A stretch of DNA of 33,042 nt from Deltaproteobacteria bacterium (GTDB taxonomy: Bacteria > Myxococcota_A > Polyangia > Polyangiales > Houyiibacteriaceae): contig JAFDAJ010000034.1 in the NCBI GenBank assembly GCA_019313915.1, positions 1-33,042 of the forward strand, written 5' to 3'. The position numbers were made by a program, and so were the translations under genes. The notes beneath the pieces are model-generated. The model had not been told where the DNA came from and did no database searches. It saw only the letters and a program-made list of their open reading frames with translations. Below are positions 13,299 through 24,888 of this stretch, in pieces (position 1 is the first letter of the stretch; the number at the start of each line of letters is the position of its first letter).

Positions 13299-15068
13299 CT
13301 AGCGCGCCGGCGGCTCGTCGATCACGACGGGATTGCGGGCCGGAGCGTCCGGCGTGCCAGTAGGAGGCGGTGGCTCCCTGGGGAAGTCGGGAACGGTCCA
13401 GTCAATCCCATCATCCGACTCAGGCGACGTCTCCTTCTCGGTTCCGGCTCCGCTTTCGTCCCCAACCTCGCCTCCGCTCTGAGCAGCCGTCTCTGGCACC
13501 GCCACCATCTCTGCAGCTGTCTCTGGCACTGTCTCTGCCGCTGTCCCTGCCGTTGCCCCCGTCCCCGCCACTGGCCTCCTCTTGCGCGGCTTCTTCTTGG
13601 CCTTTGGCTTTGGCGGCGCCTTCTCCTCAACCACCGGCTCTTCCGTCACGACTTCCTCGACCACCACCGGCTCCACCACCGGCGCGTCGGTCCCGATGTC
13701 GGCGACTTGCGCGTCGGGCTCTGCGACGGGAGGTTGCGCTGGCATGGCCTGTGGCTCCTCGGCGGTGGCTCGTGGCGCGCGTTGCAACCACAACGCGCTG
13801 GTCACCACGGCAACCATGATCAGGCCCAACAATCCAAGCGAAGCCCAGAGCCATTTGTGATTCCGCTGCTTTGGCCGAGTCGCTGTGGCTAGGTCGTGCG
13901 ACGTAGTCCCAAAGGGCTTGGGCGCAGATGACAGGAGCGCCTCGTCGTCCGGGGTGCGATCGACTGCGATGGGTTGCGTATCGGCCAAAGGAGACGGAGA
14001 GCTCGGAGGGGCACTGGACCCGAGAAGCTCGGCCAGATACGAGCCCGGGGACGCCAACTCGTCGCCCCAGACGGTGCCGAAGAGGAGCGCCCGCGCGTCG
14101 TTCAGCAGGCCCGCATTGTCGGCCGCCTCCGCGAGAGCGTCCAAGAACTCCGCGAGTGATTGCTGGCGCGCCTCGGGGTCCTTGCTGAGCGAGCGCATCA
14201 CGACCCGGGCGACGTCGTCGGGCACCTGTGCACCCCGGCCCTTCGATTGAAGAAGAGGCGGCTCTTGGTGCACGTGCTGCATCAAGACCGCGCCCGCCGT
14301 CTTGCCTTCAAATGGAAGCTCGCCGGTGAGCAGCTGGTAGGTCAGGACGCCGAGGGAGTAAATGTCGCTTCGTTGGTCGGTCTCTTCGCCGGTCGCTGCC
14401 TCGGGCGAGATGTACGTCGCCGTTCCGAACACACGCCCGCTCTGCGTCGTCGTTGGCCCGAAGCCCTCGGCCTGCAGGACGCGGGCAATGCCGAAGTCCA
14501 CGAGCTTGACGAAGTCGGCATCTCGGCCGCGCCGCACGAGGTAGACGTTCTCGGGTTTGATATCGCGATGCACGATCCCCGCGGCGTGCACCGCTCCGAG
14601 CCCCGCGCAGAGCTTCATGATCATGATCAGCGCACGCTCGAGTGACGGCCAACCCTCCTCGTCCAGCTCATCGGCGAGCGACCGACCCTCGAGCAGCTCC
14701 ATCACGATGTAGAGCCGGCCATCGGCGAGCCGACCGGAAAGAAAAACACGGACGAGGTTCGGGTGGTCTAGCGAGATGGCTACGCGGGCTTCGCGCTCGA
14801 ACCGAAAGACCGCCTGTTCGTCGCGCGCCAGCTCAAGCCTCAAGACTTTGATGGCGACGTCGCGGCCCACCGTCGTCTGATGCGCGCGATATACGGTCCC
14901 CATCCCGCCAGTCCCGATCTGTTCCTCGATGCGAAACTGCTCGAGCAAGACGGTGCCGAGCAAGGGGTCAGCAATCTCGTCGTCGGTGACCAGCAGACTG
15001 CCGTCGTGCGGGCAATACTCGGCTCGGCTCCCAAACTTCGAACCGCAGCGAAGGCATATCTTCCGCAT
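13299..15068 (-). CDS. Transmembrane Ser/Thr protein kinase with N-terminal zinc ribbon
   Basis: A 589-residue Hanks-type kinase. A small zinc-ribbon-like segment (Cys5, Cys8, Cys19, then His21) opens the protein. The kinase domain spans about 45-315, with the glycine loop IGTGGMG (51-57), VAIK Lys74, catalytic HRD (167-169) and DFG (191-193), all intact. One membrane helix lies at about 405-429. It is followed by an extracytoplasmic tail of about 160 residues rich in Pro, Val, Glu and Ala, with a basic KAKKKPRKRR patch and repeated VPETAA units. No PASTA or other sensor domain is seen. ATG 15068 places the zinc ribbon at the start; an in-frame start farther upstream is possible. This architecture is common in myxobacteria. 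Substrates are unknown. Confidence 0.92.
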   Translation of the reverse strand: MRKICLRCGSKFGSRAEYCPHDGSLLVTDDEIADPLLGTVLLEQFRIEEQIGTGGMGTVYRAHQTTVGRDVAIKVLRLELARDEQAVFRFEREARVAISLDHPNLVRVFLSGRLADGRLYIVMELLEGRSLADELDEEGWPSLERALIMIMKLCAGLGAVHAAGIVHRDIKPENVYLVRRGRDADFVKLVDFGIARVLQAEGFGPTTTQSGRVFGTATYISPEAATGEETDQRSDIYSLGVLTYQLLTGELPFEGKTAGAVLMQHVHQEPPLLQSKGRGAQVPDDVARVVMRSLSKDPEARQQSLAEFLDALAEAADNAGLLNDARALLFGTVWGDELASPGSYLAELLGSSAPPSSPSPLADTQPIAVDRTPDDEALLSSAPKPFGTTSHDLATATRPKQRNHKWLWASLGLLGLIMVAVVTSALWLQRAPRATAEEPQAMPAQPPVAEPDAQVADIGTDAPVVEPVVVEEVVTEEPVVEEKAPPKPKAKKKPRKRRPVAGTGATAGTAAETVPETAAEMVAVPETAAQSGGEVGDESGAGTEKETSPESDDGIDWTVPDFPREPPPPTGTPDAPARNPVVIDEPPAR

Positions 15069-15166
15069 GTCCGTAAGCTTTCCTAAAGACCAAAGGGGCG
15101 TAGCATCTGGTAGGGGGTAGTACAATTCACCCCTCCGACGCACGTTTGGCTGCTAGCTTCACTTCC

Positions 15167-15754
15167 ATGCGCATAATTGGGGGTCGGCTTTCGGGGCGCA
15201 GGTTCGGCGCACCAAGCGGGCGGGGCACACGGCCGACGTCGGACCGCGCCCGAGAGGCCCTCGCCTCCGCGCTCGAGTCTCGCGGCGCGTTTCACGGCGC
15301 GCGCGTGATGGATCTGTTCGCGGGGACGGGAGCATTTAGCTTCGAGGCGCTTTCCCGGGGCGCATCAGAGGCCGTCGTGGTGGACTGCGATCCGCGAGCC
15401 ATCCGGCAGCTCATCCAGAGCGCAAAGGAGCTCGAGCTCAGCGCGCAGATCCTCACCTCGCGGGTGAACCTTCTGGGTGAACCCGCCGGGGCCATTCGAA
15501 AGCTTCCAGAAGCAGCCGCGGGCTTCAGTTTGGTGTTTGCCGACGCGCCGTACTCCGAAATCGACTCGGTCCCGCCGCTCCTGGACGCACTGGTTGCGGC
15601 CGGTCGACTGGCCCCAGGCGCCTGGGTCGTCATCGAGCACCCGGCAACCCACGAGTGGCGCTGGCCAAATCAACTCGCGTCGGACGCGGACTACCGCTAT
15701 GGTCAGACCGGTATTAGCCTCGGCGTCTACGCACCCGAGAAAGGCAGACAGTGA
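15167..15754 (+). CDS. rsmD: 16S rRNA (guanine(966)-N2)-methyltransferase RsmD
   Basis: A 195-residue SAM-dependent methyltransferase that modifies G966 of 16S rRNA during 30S assembly. MRIIGGRLSGRRF at the N-terminus and RPTSDRAREALASAL (22-36) are RsmD hallmarks. The SAM motif is VMDLFAGTGAFSFEALSRGA (48-67). The catalytic motif IV reads DAPY (126-129) instead of the usual DPPF/DPPY. ATG 15167 is chosen because the conserved N-terminus begins there. The TGA stop overlaps the GTG start of coaD by 4 bp, a pairing of rsmD and coaD seen in many bacteria. Confidence 0.94.
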   Translation: MRIIGGRLSGRRFGAPSGRGTRPTSDRAREALASALESRGAFHGARVMDLFAGTGAFSFEALSRGASEAVVVDCDPRAIRQLIQSAKELELSAQILTSRVNLLGEPAGAIRKLPEAAAGFSLVFADAPYSEIDSVPPLLDALVAAGRLAPGAWVVIEHPATHEWRWPNQLASDADYRYGQTGISLGVYAPEKGRQ

Positions 15755-16245
15755 GAGGCATCGCCGTTTATCCCGGGTCGTTCGACCCGATCACCAAGGG
15801 ACACACCGCCATCCTTCATGCAGGCTTGGTGGCATTCGAGACGATCATCGTCGCGGTTCTGAACAACGAAAAAAAAGAGGCACTGTTTAGTGTGGCCGAG
15901 CGAATGGAGATGATTCGAGAGTCGGCGGCCGAAATGGGCGCCGATCCGGGCCGCATCGAGGTCGATAGCTTCGACGGCCTTCTAGTCAACTACGCCCAGC
16001 GCCGGAATTCGCGCGTCATCCTGCGTGGCCTTCGCGCCGTCGCAGACTTCGAATACGAGCTTCAGATGGCCAACATGAACCGTCATCTCAACCAGGACGT
16101 CGAGACGGTGTTCATCATGGCCAACGATGCGTACTTCTACGTCGCGTCCAACCTCGTCAAAGAGGTTGCAAGGCTGGGCGGCAACGTCGCGGACTTGGTG
16201 CCCGGTCCCGTCCTGCCAAGGCTCCTCGCCAAGTTCGACAAGTAG
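15751..16245 (+). CDS. coaD: Phosphopantetheine adenylyltransferase
   Basis: A 164-residue enzyme of the nucleotidyltransferase superfamily that joins ATP and 4'-phosphopantetheine to give dephospho-CoA, the penultimate step of CoA synthesis. YPGSFDPITKGH (7-18) contains the nucleotide-binding T/HxGH motif. ILRGLRAVADFEYELQMANMNR is the conserved central stretch, and YVASNLVKEVARLGG the C-terminal one. Length is typical. The GTG start at 15751 overlaps the rsmD stop as GTGA. Its last 109 bp are covered on the other strand by the end of the DUF1704 gene. Confidence 0.97.
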   Translation: MRGIAVYPGSFDPITKGHTAILHAGLVAFETIIVAVLNNEKKEALFSVAERMEMIRESAAEMGADPGRIEVDSFDGLLVNYAQRRNSRVILRGLRAVADFEYELQMANMNRHLNQDVETVFIMANDAYFYVASNLVKEVARLGGNVADLVPGPVLPRLLAKFDK

Positions 16246-17414
16246 ATCGGCTGGCTGACGAGCCCTTCGCGAGCGAGCCGCCGTAGCTCCGGCAAGGCGC
16301 CCAGCGAGACCTTCCCCAGCTGCAGCTCCCCGAGACTCGTCTCTCCGCGGGCGACCGCACGGCGCACTCGCAACCAGCTGGTCAAATAGACTGCATCGCG
16401 CGCAACGCCGCCTGCTCGGAAGGCTCGTTCGCAGAGCGTCACCGCTCCGCCTGCAGAAAAATCATGTTCGCTAACCAACGTGCGCGCAGCGTCGCCGAAC
16501 GACACGCCGGCATGCATCGCGTGCGTCGCGAGCAAGCGGCCAGCCAACGTCCTTTGGCGGCACGGGCTCAGCAGCCCCGCAAGCTCTTCGAGGTAGATCG
16601 CCACGCCCTCCTGGTCGCCGTAGGAGCCCGCAGTACCGATGGCGAAAACCCCCAATGCCTGGGCGCGACCATTGAATGCCGACACCAAATGCCCGTAGAC
16701 CTCGTGCGTTGCGAGACGCTGCGCCTCGTACGCGCCAAAAAGCCGGTCTGCGATGAAGACGGTGCGCTCGCCCACGGCGGCATTCGCGATCAGATTCGGA
16801 TCGACCCGCACCGCAATGTGCAGGCGGACATGCTTGGCGTACGCGAGCATGAGGTCGCGCAGATTGACGCCCTTGGCCGACGCTGCAGGGATGGTCTTGG
16901 GTTCCTGCTGCAAGGGAGTGTGGGCAAGAATCTCGTGCGCGGCGTCGAGGACGGTGTGCTCGCCATCTGAAAAGAGCCGCTCGCTGCCAGTGCCGAAAAG
17001 TCGCGCGGCCATTGGACGCACTTGCTTGCTACGTCCGAGAGATTCGAGGAGCAGCAGCTCGGTTTCGAGCTCTTCCAGCCGCTGCACATAGAGGTCAGAG
17101 GCTACCGAATCAACAGCGAGCTCCCTCGCGCGTGCGAGCTCGCGCCACACGCTTCGCTCGACGGCGACGGGCTTCCATTCCCAACACGGCTTGGCATGCT
17201 CACCCCTTGCGACGGAGTTGGTGAGCCGCTGACGTTCGACGGGGTCGCTATGAGTCGTCGAGCCGACGAGGTGCCGCGCTGCGCCATGCAAACGGCGCAA
17301 CGCAACATCGAGCTCCGCCTGATGACGGCGAGCGCGCGGGCCGTGAGGGCCATCAGAGAAGCTGCGTCGCGCGGTCTGCGAGCTCACTTCGCTCACCTTT
17401 CGAGAGTGTGACAT
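16137..17414 (-). CDS. DUF1704 / QEGLA-motif metallopeptidase (MATCAP/KIAA0895-like)
   Basis: A 425-residue protein of the DUF1704 family, sometimes named flavohemoglobin expression-modulating QEGLA-motif protein. Its eukaryotic relatives (MATCAP/KIAA0895) are tubulin tyrosine carboxypeptidases. The metal motif HExxxH is present as HEVYGH (237-242), and DQEGVAIYLEEL (267-278) gives the QEG motif with the third ligand Glu269. The N-terminal 80 residues are basic and poorly conserved in appearance. The start is uncertain: ATG 17414 is used, while GTG at 17387 has an AAAGG site upstream. Either way the gene begins inside the end of the PhoH gene. Its 3' end overlaps convergent coaD by 109 bp. 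The bacterial substrate is unknown. Confidence 0.82.
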   Translation of the reverse strand: MSHSRKVSEVSSQTARRSFSDGPHGPRARRHQAELDVALRRLHGAARHLVGSTTHSDPVERQRLTNSVARGEHAKPCWEWKPVAVERSVWRELARARELAVDSVASDLYVQRLEELETELLLLESLGRSKQVRPMAARLFGTGSERLFSDGEHTVLDAAHEILAHTPLQQEPKTIPAASAKGVNLRDLMLAYAKHVRLHIAVRVDPNLIANAAVGERTVFIADRLFGAYEAQRLATHEVYGHLVSAFNGRAQALGVFAIGTAGSYGDQEGVAIYLEELAGLLSPCRQRTLAGRLLATHAMHAGVSFGDAARTLVSEHDFSAGGAVTLCERAFRAGGVARDAVYLTSWLRVRRAVARGETSLGELQLGKVSLGALPELRRLAREGLVSQPIYLSNLARSLGRTGPGTKSATLPPSLATSLTRLDAT

Positions 17415-18693
17415 GGGCACCGATGTTCTCATTCTGAAAACGCTGCGCGACGACGGTAAGGCCGTTGCTCGCGGCATCCACATAGGGGTTGTCGATTTGG
17501 TACGGGTCGCCGGTGAGGACTATCTTCGTGTCGGCTCCACAACGGGTGATCACCGTCTTCACCTGATGAGGAGTGAGGTTCTGCGCTTCGTCGACGACCA
17601 GAAACTGATGCGGAAGGGAGCGGCCACGAATATACGTGAGCGGCTCGACCTGGATGACGCCCGACGCAACGAGCTCTTCGTAGTTGCGGTACTCTGACAT
17701 GCGGCCGCGCCCACTGCTGAAGATGTACTCGAGATTGTCGAATATCGGCTGCATCCAGGGGTTGAGCTTTTCTTCGACGGTCCCCGGTAGATAGCCCACG
17801 TCGCGACCCATGGGAAAGATCGGGCGTGAGACGAGCATTCGGCTGTACGCGCCGTCTTGCACGACGGACTGGAGTCCAGCTGCGATAGCAAGCAGCGTTT
17901 TCCCGGTGCCCGCCTTCCCGATCAACGTCAACAAATGAATCTGTGGCGAGAGCAGCATGTCGAGTGCGAAGTATTGCTCGAGGTTTCGGGGCCGAACGCG
18001 CCAGACCCCCTCGCGACCGACCCGGAGGGGGACAATCGCTTCGCTCTTGGGATCGAATCGTCCGAGTGCGGTGTGCCTGGGTTGATCGTGCTCACGAAGC
18101 ACGACACCTGCGTTCGGGTAGAGCTCGACGTCGAGCGCGCTGGCATCGACTGGCTCCCGCTGGGCCAATTGATCGACCACGTCGCGACCCACATCGGCGG
18201 TGACGACGCCCGAGTAGAGCTCGTCAATTGAGACACGCCCGCCCTCGTAGGTCTCTGCCTTGAGCCCGAGCGCGTCGGCACGAATGCGGAGGTTCGTGTC
18301 CATGGTGACGAAAATGAGCGGCTCATCCGGGCTCTGGTCTCGGAGGTCGAGCGCCATCTGCAAGATGAAACGGTCCATCTCACCGGGCCCAGGGGCTCGC
18401 TTGGGCATCTCGGTTGGGACGGCGACCCGGAGCTCTCCGCCAGTGCTCTCGAGCGGCACCCCTTGGTCGAGAGTGCGACCGTTCTGATTGCGAAGCTCGT
18501 CGAGAATGCGCGAGAGGTGCCGCGCGTTCTGCCCCAACTCGCTCAACTCTTTTTTGAATTGATCGACCTCTTCGATCACGAAGATCGGTAGGACGACCGC
18601 GTTGTCTTCGAATTTATAGACCGCTAATGGGTCGTGAAGGACCACATTGGTGTCCAAGACGTAGGTCTTCTTCACGTTGAAGAACGCTAGCAT
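17353..18693 (-). CDS. PIN-PhoH family ATPase/RNase (PhoH2/YlaK-like)
   Basis: A 446-residue fusion of an N-terminal PIN ribonuclease domain (about 1-160) and a C-terminal PhoH ATPase domain (about 235-440). The PIN acidic residues include Asp14 in VLDTN, Glu41/Glu42 and Asp132 in VTMDTNLR. PhoH carries Walker A GKAGTGKT (259-266), the family stretch RPIFPMGRDVGYLPGTVEEK, and Walker B VVDEAQ (366-371). PhoH2 proteins of this architecture have been described as ATP-dependent RNA-unwinding and cleaving enzymes. The DUF1704 gene starts 61 bp before this stop, so the two are coupled. It is divergent from the TauE/SafE gene with 60 bp between starts. Confidence 0.93.
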   Translation of the reverse strand: MLAFFNVKKTYVLDTNVVLHDPLAVYKFEDNAVVLPIFVIEEVDQFKKELSELGQNARHLSRILDELRNQNGRTLDQGVPLESTGGELRVAVPTEMPKRAPGPGEMDRFILQMALDLRDQSPDEPLIFVTMDTNLRIRADALGLKAETYEGGRVSIDELYSGVVTADVGRDVVDQLAQREPVDASALDVELYPNAGVVLREHDQPRHTALGRFDPKSEAIVPLRVGREGVWRVRPRNLEQYFALDMLLSPQIHLLTLIGKAGTGKTLLAIAAGLQSVVQDGAYSRMLVSRPIFPMGRDVGYLPGTVEEKLNPWMQPIFDNLEYIFSSGRGRMSEYRNYEELVASGVIQVEPLTYIRGRSLPHQFLVVDEAQNLTPHQVKTVITRCGADTKIVLTGDPYQIDNPYVDAASNGLTVVAQRFQNENIGAHVTLSKGERSELADRATQLL

Positions 18694-18753
18694 GCTTTGG
18701 CGCGCGACGTACCGAGAAACGAAAACGAGGTATAGTGCGCCCGCGGAAAGTCC

Positions 18754-19515
18754 ATGATCGAGGAGTTGAGTTACCAGAGCCTCGCGATCCTCGCGGCAGC
18801 TGGAGTGCTCGCGACGGTGATGAATGTGATGGCCGGCGGCGGTGGCATGATCGTGTTGCCCGCGCTGATGGCGCTAGGACTACCCGCAGACGTTGCAAAT
18901 GGGACGTATCGGCTCGGGGTCGTCACGCAAAGCATCGCAGGCACTGCAGCCATGCGCCGCGAAGGAAAGCTCGACACCGGATCGATTGTTCCAATTCTGA
19001 TCCCTACCGTGGTCGGGGCAGTCGTTGGCGCGCTGCTTGCAATCTGGGTGCCGCGCGAAGTTCTCAAGCCGATCATGCTGGTGACGATGATCCTGATGGC
19101 AGCGATGATCGCCTTCCGAAAGCAGACCTTGATTCCGGGCGAGGGACCGACGCTGACTCCGCAAGAAGCGCCTCGCTCTTTCGTCGGGCTATTCTTAGCC
19201 GGCGTTTATGGGGGTTTCATACAAGCCGGCGTGGGTTTTCTATTGCTCGGCGTCCTCGTTGGAACACTGCGTCACAACCTGATCACAGGCAACGCACTGA
19301 AGTTGGTGATCACGCTCGCATTTGGCTCGGTCTCCCTCGGAATCTTCGTCTGGGCTGGATTGGTCTCATGGGCGCCCGCGCTCGTGTTGGCGGCCGCGTC
19401 GATCGTCGGTGCCCGACTTGGCGTACGTCTCATGCTCAAGGTCCCCATCGGTGGGTTGAGGTGGATTGTGTTCGCATGTGTGGTCGCCACGTGCATCGCC
19501 GCCTGGCTTCGATAG
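18754..19515 (+). CDS. TauE/SafE family membrane transporter (DUF81)
   Basis: A 253-residue membrane protein with about 8 helices in two similar halves, as in the TauE/SafE family of probable sulfite, sulfonate or other organosulfur anion exporters. AGGGGMIVLPALMALGLPADVANGT (about 27-51) is the family's first conserved loop. GVYGGFIQAGVGFLLLGVLV near residue 150 is the matching second-half loop. ATG 18754 has GGAAAG just upstream. Transport of sulfur anions is inferred from family only; no sulfur metabolism genes adjoin it apart from the more distant rhodanese. It lies 51 bp before prkA, but a promoter in that gap suggests separate control of the stress cluster. Confidence 0.9.
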   Translation: MIEELSYQSLAILAAAGVLATVMNVMAGGGGMIVLPALMALGLPADVANGTYRLGVVTQSIAGTAAMRREGKLDTGSIVPILIPTVVGAVVGALLAIWVPREVLKPIMLVTMILMAAMIAFRKQTLIPGEGPTLTPQEAPRSFVGLFLAGVYGGFIQAGVGFLLLGVLVGTLRHNLITGNALKLVITLAFGSVSLGIFVWAGLVSWAPALVLAAASIVGARLGVRLMLKVPIGGLRWIVFACVVATCIAAWLR

Positions 19516-19544
19516 TTAACAAGGATCCTCGTTGGTGATACTCT
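19516..19544 (+). promoter_or_regulatory. Sigma70-like promoter for the prkA-yeaH-spoVR cluster
   Basis: TTAACA and TACTCT are separated by 17 bp, with TG one base before the -10 box (extended -10). It lies directly after the TauE stop and 9 bp before AGGAGG, which serves prkA. Match quality is fair (5 of 6 and 3 of 6), so activity is inferred. Confidence 0.45.
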
Positions 19545-19566
19545 GATCGCTGAGGAGGACTTGGCG

Positions 19567-21507
19567 ATGGGGGAAATGGTCAAGCAGATAGCTGCCCTGC
19601 AGGACTACGAACGCTACCAGGATCTACACTGGGAAGGTTCCTTCGAAGATTACCTTCAGATCATCAGGGAGAAGCCGCAGGTCACGCGCAATGCGTTCCA
19701 GCGTCTTTACGACATGGTCATCTCCTACGGTGAAGAAGAGTACATCGACAACAAGAAGAAGCTGATCCGCTACCCGTTCTTCAAAGACCCGGTCGAGAAC
19801 GGCAAGGACGCGATCTTTGGTTTGGACATTCCGCTAATGCGCTTGGTGCATGTGCTTCATGCGGCTGCACAAGGTTACGGCCCGGAAAAACGAATCATCT
19901 TGCTCCACGGTCCGGTCGGTTCGTCGAAAAGCACGATCGCGCGGCTGCTGAAGAAGGGGCTCGAACGCTACTCCCGTACCGCCGAGGGCGCGCTGTACAC
20001 CTACGAATGGACCAATCTAGACTCGACGGGGCTCGCGGGGGGCGACGACGTGTTCCCGTGTCCCATGCACGACGAGCCACTTCGTTTGATTCCGGCCGAA
20101 TGGCGCGACGCGGCGATGCAAGAGCTGCGATTGGGAGATGACCGGAGGCGCATCAACGTGCGTGGTGAGCTCAACCCCGCGTGCCGATTCATCTTCCGAA
20201 GCCTGCTCGAACGTTACGACGGCGACTGGTCCAAGGTGATGGGCAACCACATCAAGATCAAGCGTTTGGTCTTGAGCGAGCAGGACCGGGACCCTCGCGC
20301 ATTCAACTTCGACGGGGAATTCAACATTGCGAACCGTGGCGTGGTCGAGTTCGTCGAGGTCTTGAAACTGGATGTCGCCTTCCTTTACGACCTACTCGGC
20401 GCAACCCAAGAGCACAAAATCAAGCCGAAGAAGTTCGCCCAGACCGACATCGACGAGGTGATCATCGGTCACACGAACGAAGCGGAGTACAAGAAGCTCA
20501 TCAACAACGAGTTCATGGAAGCGCTTCGCGACCGCACGATCAAGATCGACATCCCATACATCACCAAGATGAGCGAAGAGATCAAGATCTACCAGAAGGA
20601 CTTCAGCTCCGCTCGCTTGCGCGGCAAGCACGTCGCGCCGCACACGCTCGAGGTGGCGGCGATGTGGGCTGTGTTGAGTCGTCTCGAGGAGCCCAAGAAG
20701 CATCAGCTCGCGCTGCTTCAAAAACTGAAGCTCTACGACGGCAAGATCCTGCCAGGCTACACGCAAGACAACGTGAAGGAACTGCGCAAGGAAGCGATCC
20801 GCGAGGGGCTCGAGGGCATGTCGCCCCGATACGTGCAGGACAAGATCAGCAACTCGCTCGTGCGCGAGGGGACCGAGGGGTACATCAACCCGTTCATGGT
20901 GCTCAACGAGCTCGAAAAGGGACTCCGTGCATCGCTTACCGTCGGTGAGGATCAACGCAAGCGATATGGCGAGCTGATCGGTGTCGTGAAGGCCGAGTAC
21001 GACGAGATGGTCAAGAACGAGGTGCAGCGCGCAATCAGTGCCGACGAAGAGGCGATCGGGCGGCTGTCTGCGAACTACGTCGACAATATCCGGGCCTACT
21101 TGATGAAGGAGAAGGTCAAAAACAAGTACACCGGCAAGGACGAAGAGCCGGACGAGCGCCTGATGCGGTCGATCGAAGAGAAGATCGACATCACCGACTC
21201 TCGCAAGGACGACTTCCGTCGCGAGATCATGAACTTCATCGGGCACCTAGCCCTCGAAGGTAAGAAGTTCACCTACGAGACGAACGACCGTCTGCGGCGC
21301 GCACTCGAAATGAAGCTCTTCGAAGACCAGAAGGACTCGATCAAGCTGTCGAGCTTCGTGTCCAACGTCATCGACAAAGAGACGCAAGACAGGATCGACA
21401 TCATCAAGAACCGGCTAATCAAGTACTTTGGCTACAACGAGGCGTCAGCGACGGATGTGCTCGCTTACGTCGCCAGCATCTTCGCGAGGGGCGACGTAAA
21501 GGAGTAA
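19567..21507 (+). CDS. prkA: PrkA family serine protein kinase (YeaG-like)
   Basis: A 646-residue AAA-type protein of the PrkA family. In E. coli the relative YeaG acts in stress and nutrient starvation; in Bacillus PrkA affects sporulation. The family N-terminus is clear ([20 protein letters not shown], 26-45). The ATP-binding loop is [10 protein letters not shown] (114-123), with a long helical domain after it. ATG 19567 is preferred over TTG 19561 because AGGAGG then lies at a normal spacing of 8 bases. It is the first gene of the well-known prkA-yeaH-spoVR set, and its stop is 3 bp before the next start. Both AAA+ protease and kinase activities have been proposed for this family. Confidence 0.95.
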   Translation: MGEMVKQIAALQDYERYQDLHWEGSFEDYLQIIREKPQVTRNAFQRLYDMVISYGEEEYIDNKKKLIRYPFFKDPVENGKDAIFGLDIPLMRLVHVLHAAAQGYGPEKRIILLHGPVGSSKSTIARLLKKGLERYSRTAEGALYTYEWTNLDSTGLAGGDDVFPCPMHDEPLRLIPAEWRDAAMQELRLGDDRRRINVRGELNPACRFIFRSLLERYDGDWSKVMGNHIKIKRLVLSEQDRDPRAFNFDGEFNIANRGVVEFVEVLKLDVAFLYDLLGATQEHKIKPKKFAQTDIDEVIIGHTNEAEYKKLINNEFMEALRDRTIKIDIPYITKMSEEIKIYQKDFSSARLRGKHVAPHTLEVAAMWAVLSRLEEPKKHQLALLQKLKLYDGKILPGYTQDNVKELRKEAIREGLEGMSPRYVQDKISNSLVREGTEGYINPFMVLNELEKGLRASLTVGEDQRKRYGELIGVVKAEYDEMVKNEVQRAISADEEAIGRLSANYVDNIRAYLMKEKVKNKYTGKDEEPDERLMRSIEEKIDITDSRKDDFRREIMNFIGHLALEGKKFTYETNDRLRRALEMKLFEDQKDSIKLSSFVSNVIDKETQDRIDIIKNRLIKYFGYNEASATDVLAYVASIFARGDVKE

Positions 21508-21510
21508 CGC

Positions 21511-22620
<1,110 letters not shown>

Positions 22621-22623
22621 CGA

Positions 22624-24158
<1,535 letters not shown>

Positions 24159-24162
<4 letters not shown>

Positions 24163-24764
24163 AAACCGACGCAGTTCGCGAAGGTGATCATAGTCGGTCC
24201 AACGCCCACGGCGCCAACGTCGTAGGCAAGCACGCTCGTCCGGTTGATCAGCGATCTGCACTCGAGCTCGAAGCTGACATCGCTGCCTTCCACAGAGATG
24301 CTCGAGAGCCTACAGGGCTGGTCCATCGATATGTCGTCTTCCCCGCATCTGCCAAGCGCCGGACCTCCATAAGAGGTTTGGTCCTCGATGATGGTCACGT
24401 GGCAGTCAGTCTGCTCCACCAACCCGTCACCCGTCTCGATGGTCTCGGCATGCAGCTCGAGGGCGAACTCGTCGGCAACGTTCACTTCGAGCGTGACGAT
24501 CCTCGTGCCGTCGGCCCCCTGAACCGCCTCGCAAATCGCTCTGATCGGATCGCCGGTGCACGCAAGCTGACGATGCTCCCCGACGATGACGCGTTGACCC
24601 CCGTCCCCGAGACAGGTGTCGGCCGGCACCCCTGAACAGCCAACCGGGCTGTCCACCGGGCAAGTTAGCTTCCACTCCGCATTCACGAGCGTTGGCCCCC
24701 CACTATCCGCGCAGGAAAGCAGCAGCACCGGCAGCAGCGCGCACATCAATCGGCCGTTCTTCAT
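24159..24764 (-). CDS. Predicted lipoprotein, unknown function
   Basis: A 201-residue protein that I do not recognise. It has a lipoprotein signal: basic MKNGR, a hydrophobic stretch, and the lipobox LLSC with Cys18. Alanine follows the cysteine, so the default outer-membrane destination is likely. The mature part is acidic, with about ten further cysteines (e.g. [42 protein letters not shown]), which suggests several disulfides and a secreted beta-rich fold. ATG 24764 is chosen over a GTG four codons upstream. It overlaps the SpoVR gene by 4 bp at the 3' end. There is no co-directional partner. Confidence 0.75.
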
Positions 24765-24888
24765 TCCCAACCCCACGCGATCAGGTTAGCGACACCACCA
24801 AAGCCCCGCAACTATAGGGTAAAGGGGGGCCGCGGGGAGCTGGTTCTTTGCGGCATACGGGTGGGTCAGGCTAAGAAAGGCCTGCCCG

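Noticed and set aside
15114-15133. GGGGT/ACCCC dyad between the kinase and rsmD genes
   Set aside because: Five-base arms with a 10-base loop and no T-run or promoter match; too weak to call.
20392-21246. A 284-codon open frame on the - strand opposite prkA
   Set aside because: Low-complexity Leu/Val/Asp/His composition mirrors the codons of PrkA; no motif.
24777-24888. yybP-ykoY (Mn2+) riboswitch before the TerC gene
   Set aside because: GGGGAG and CATACG are present but only about 15 bases apart, without the paired helices that should separate them.
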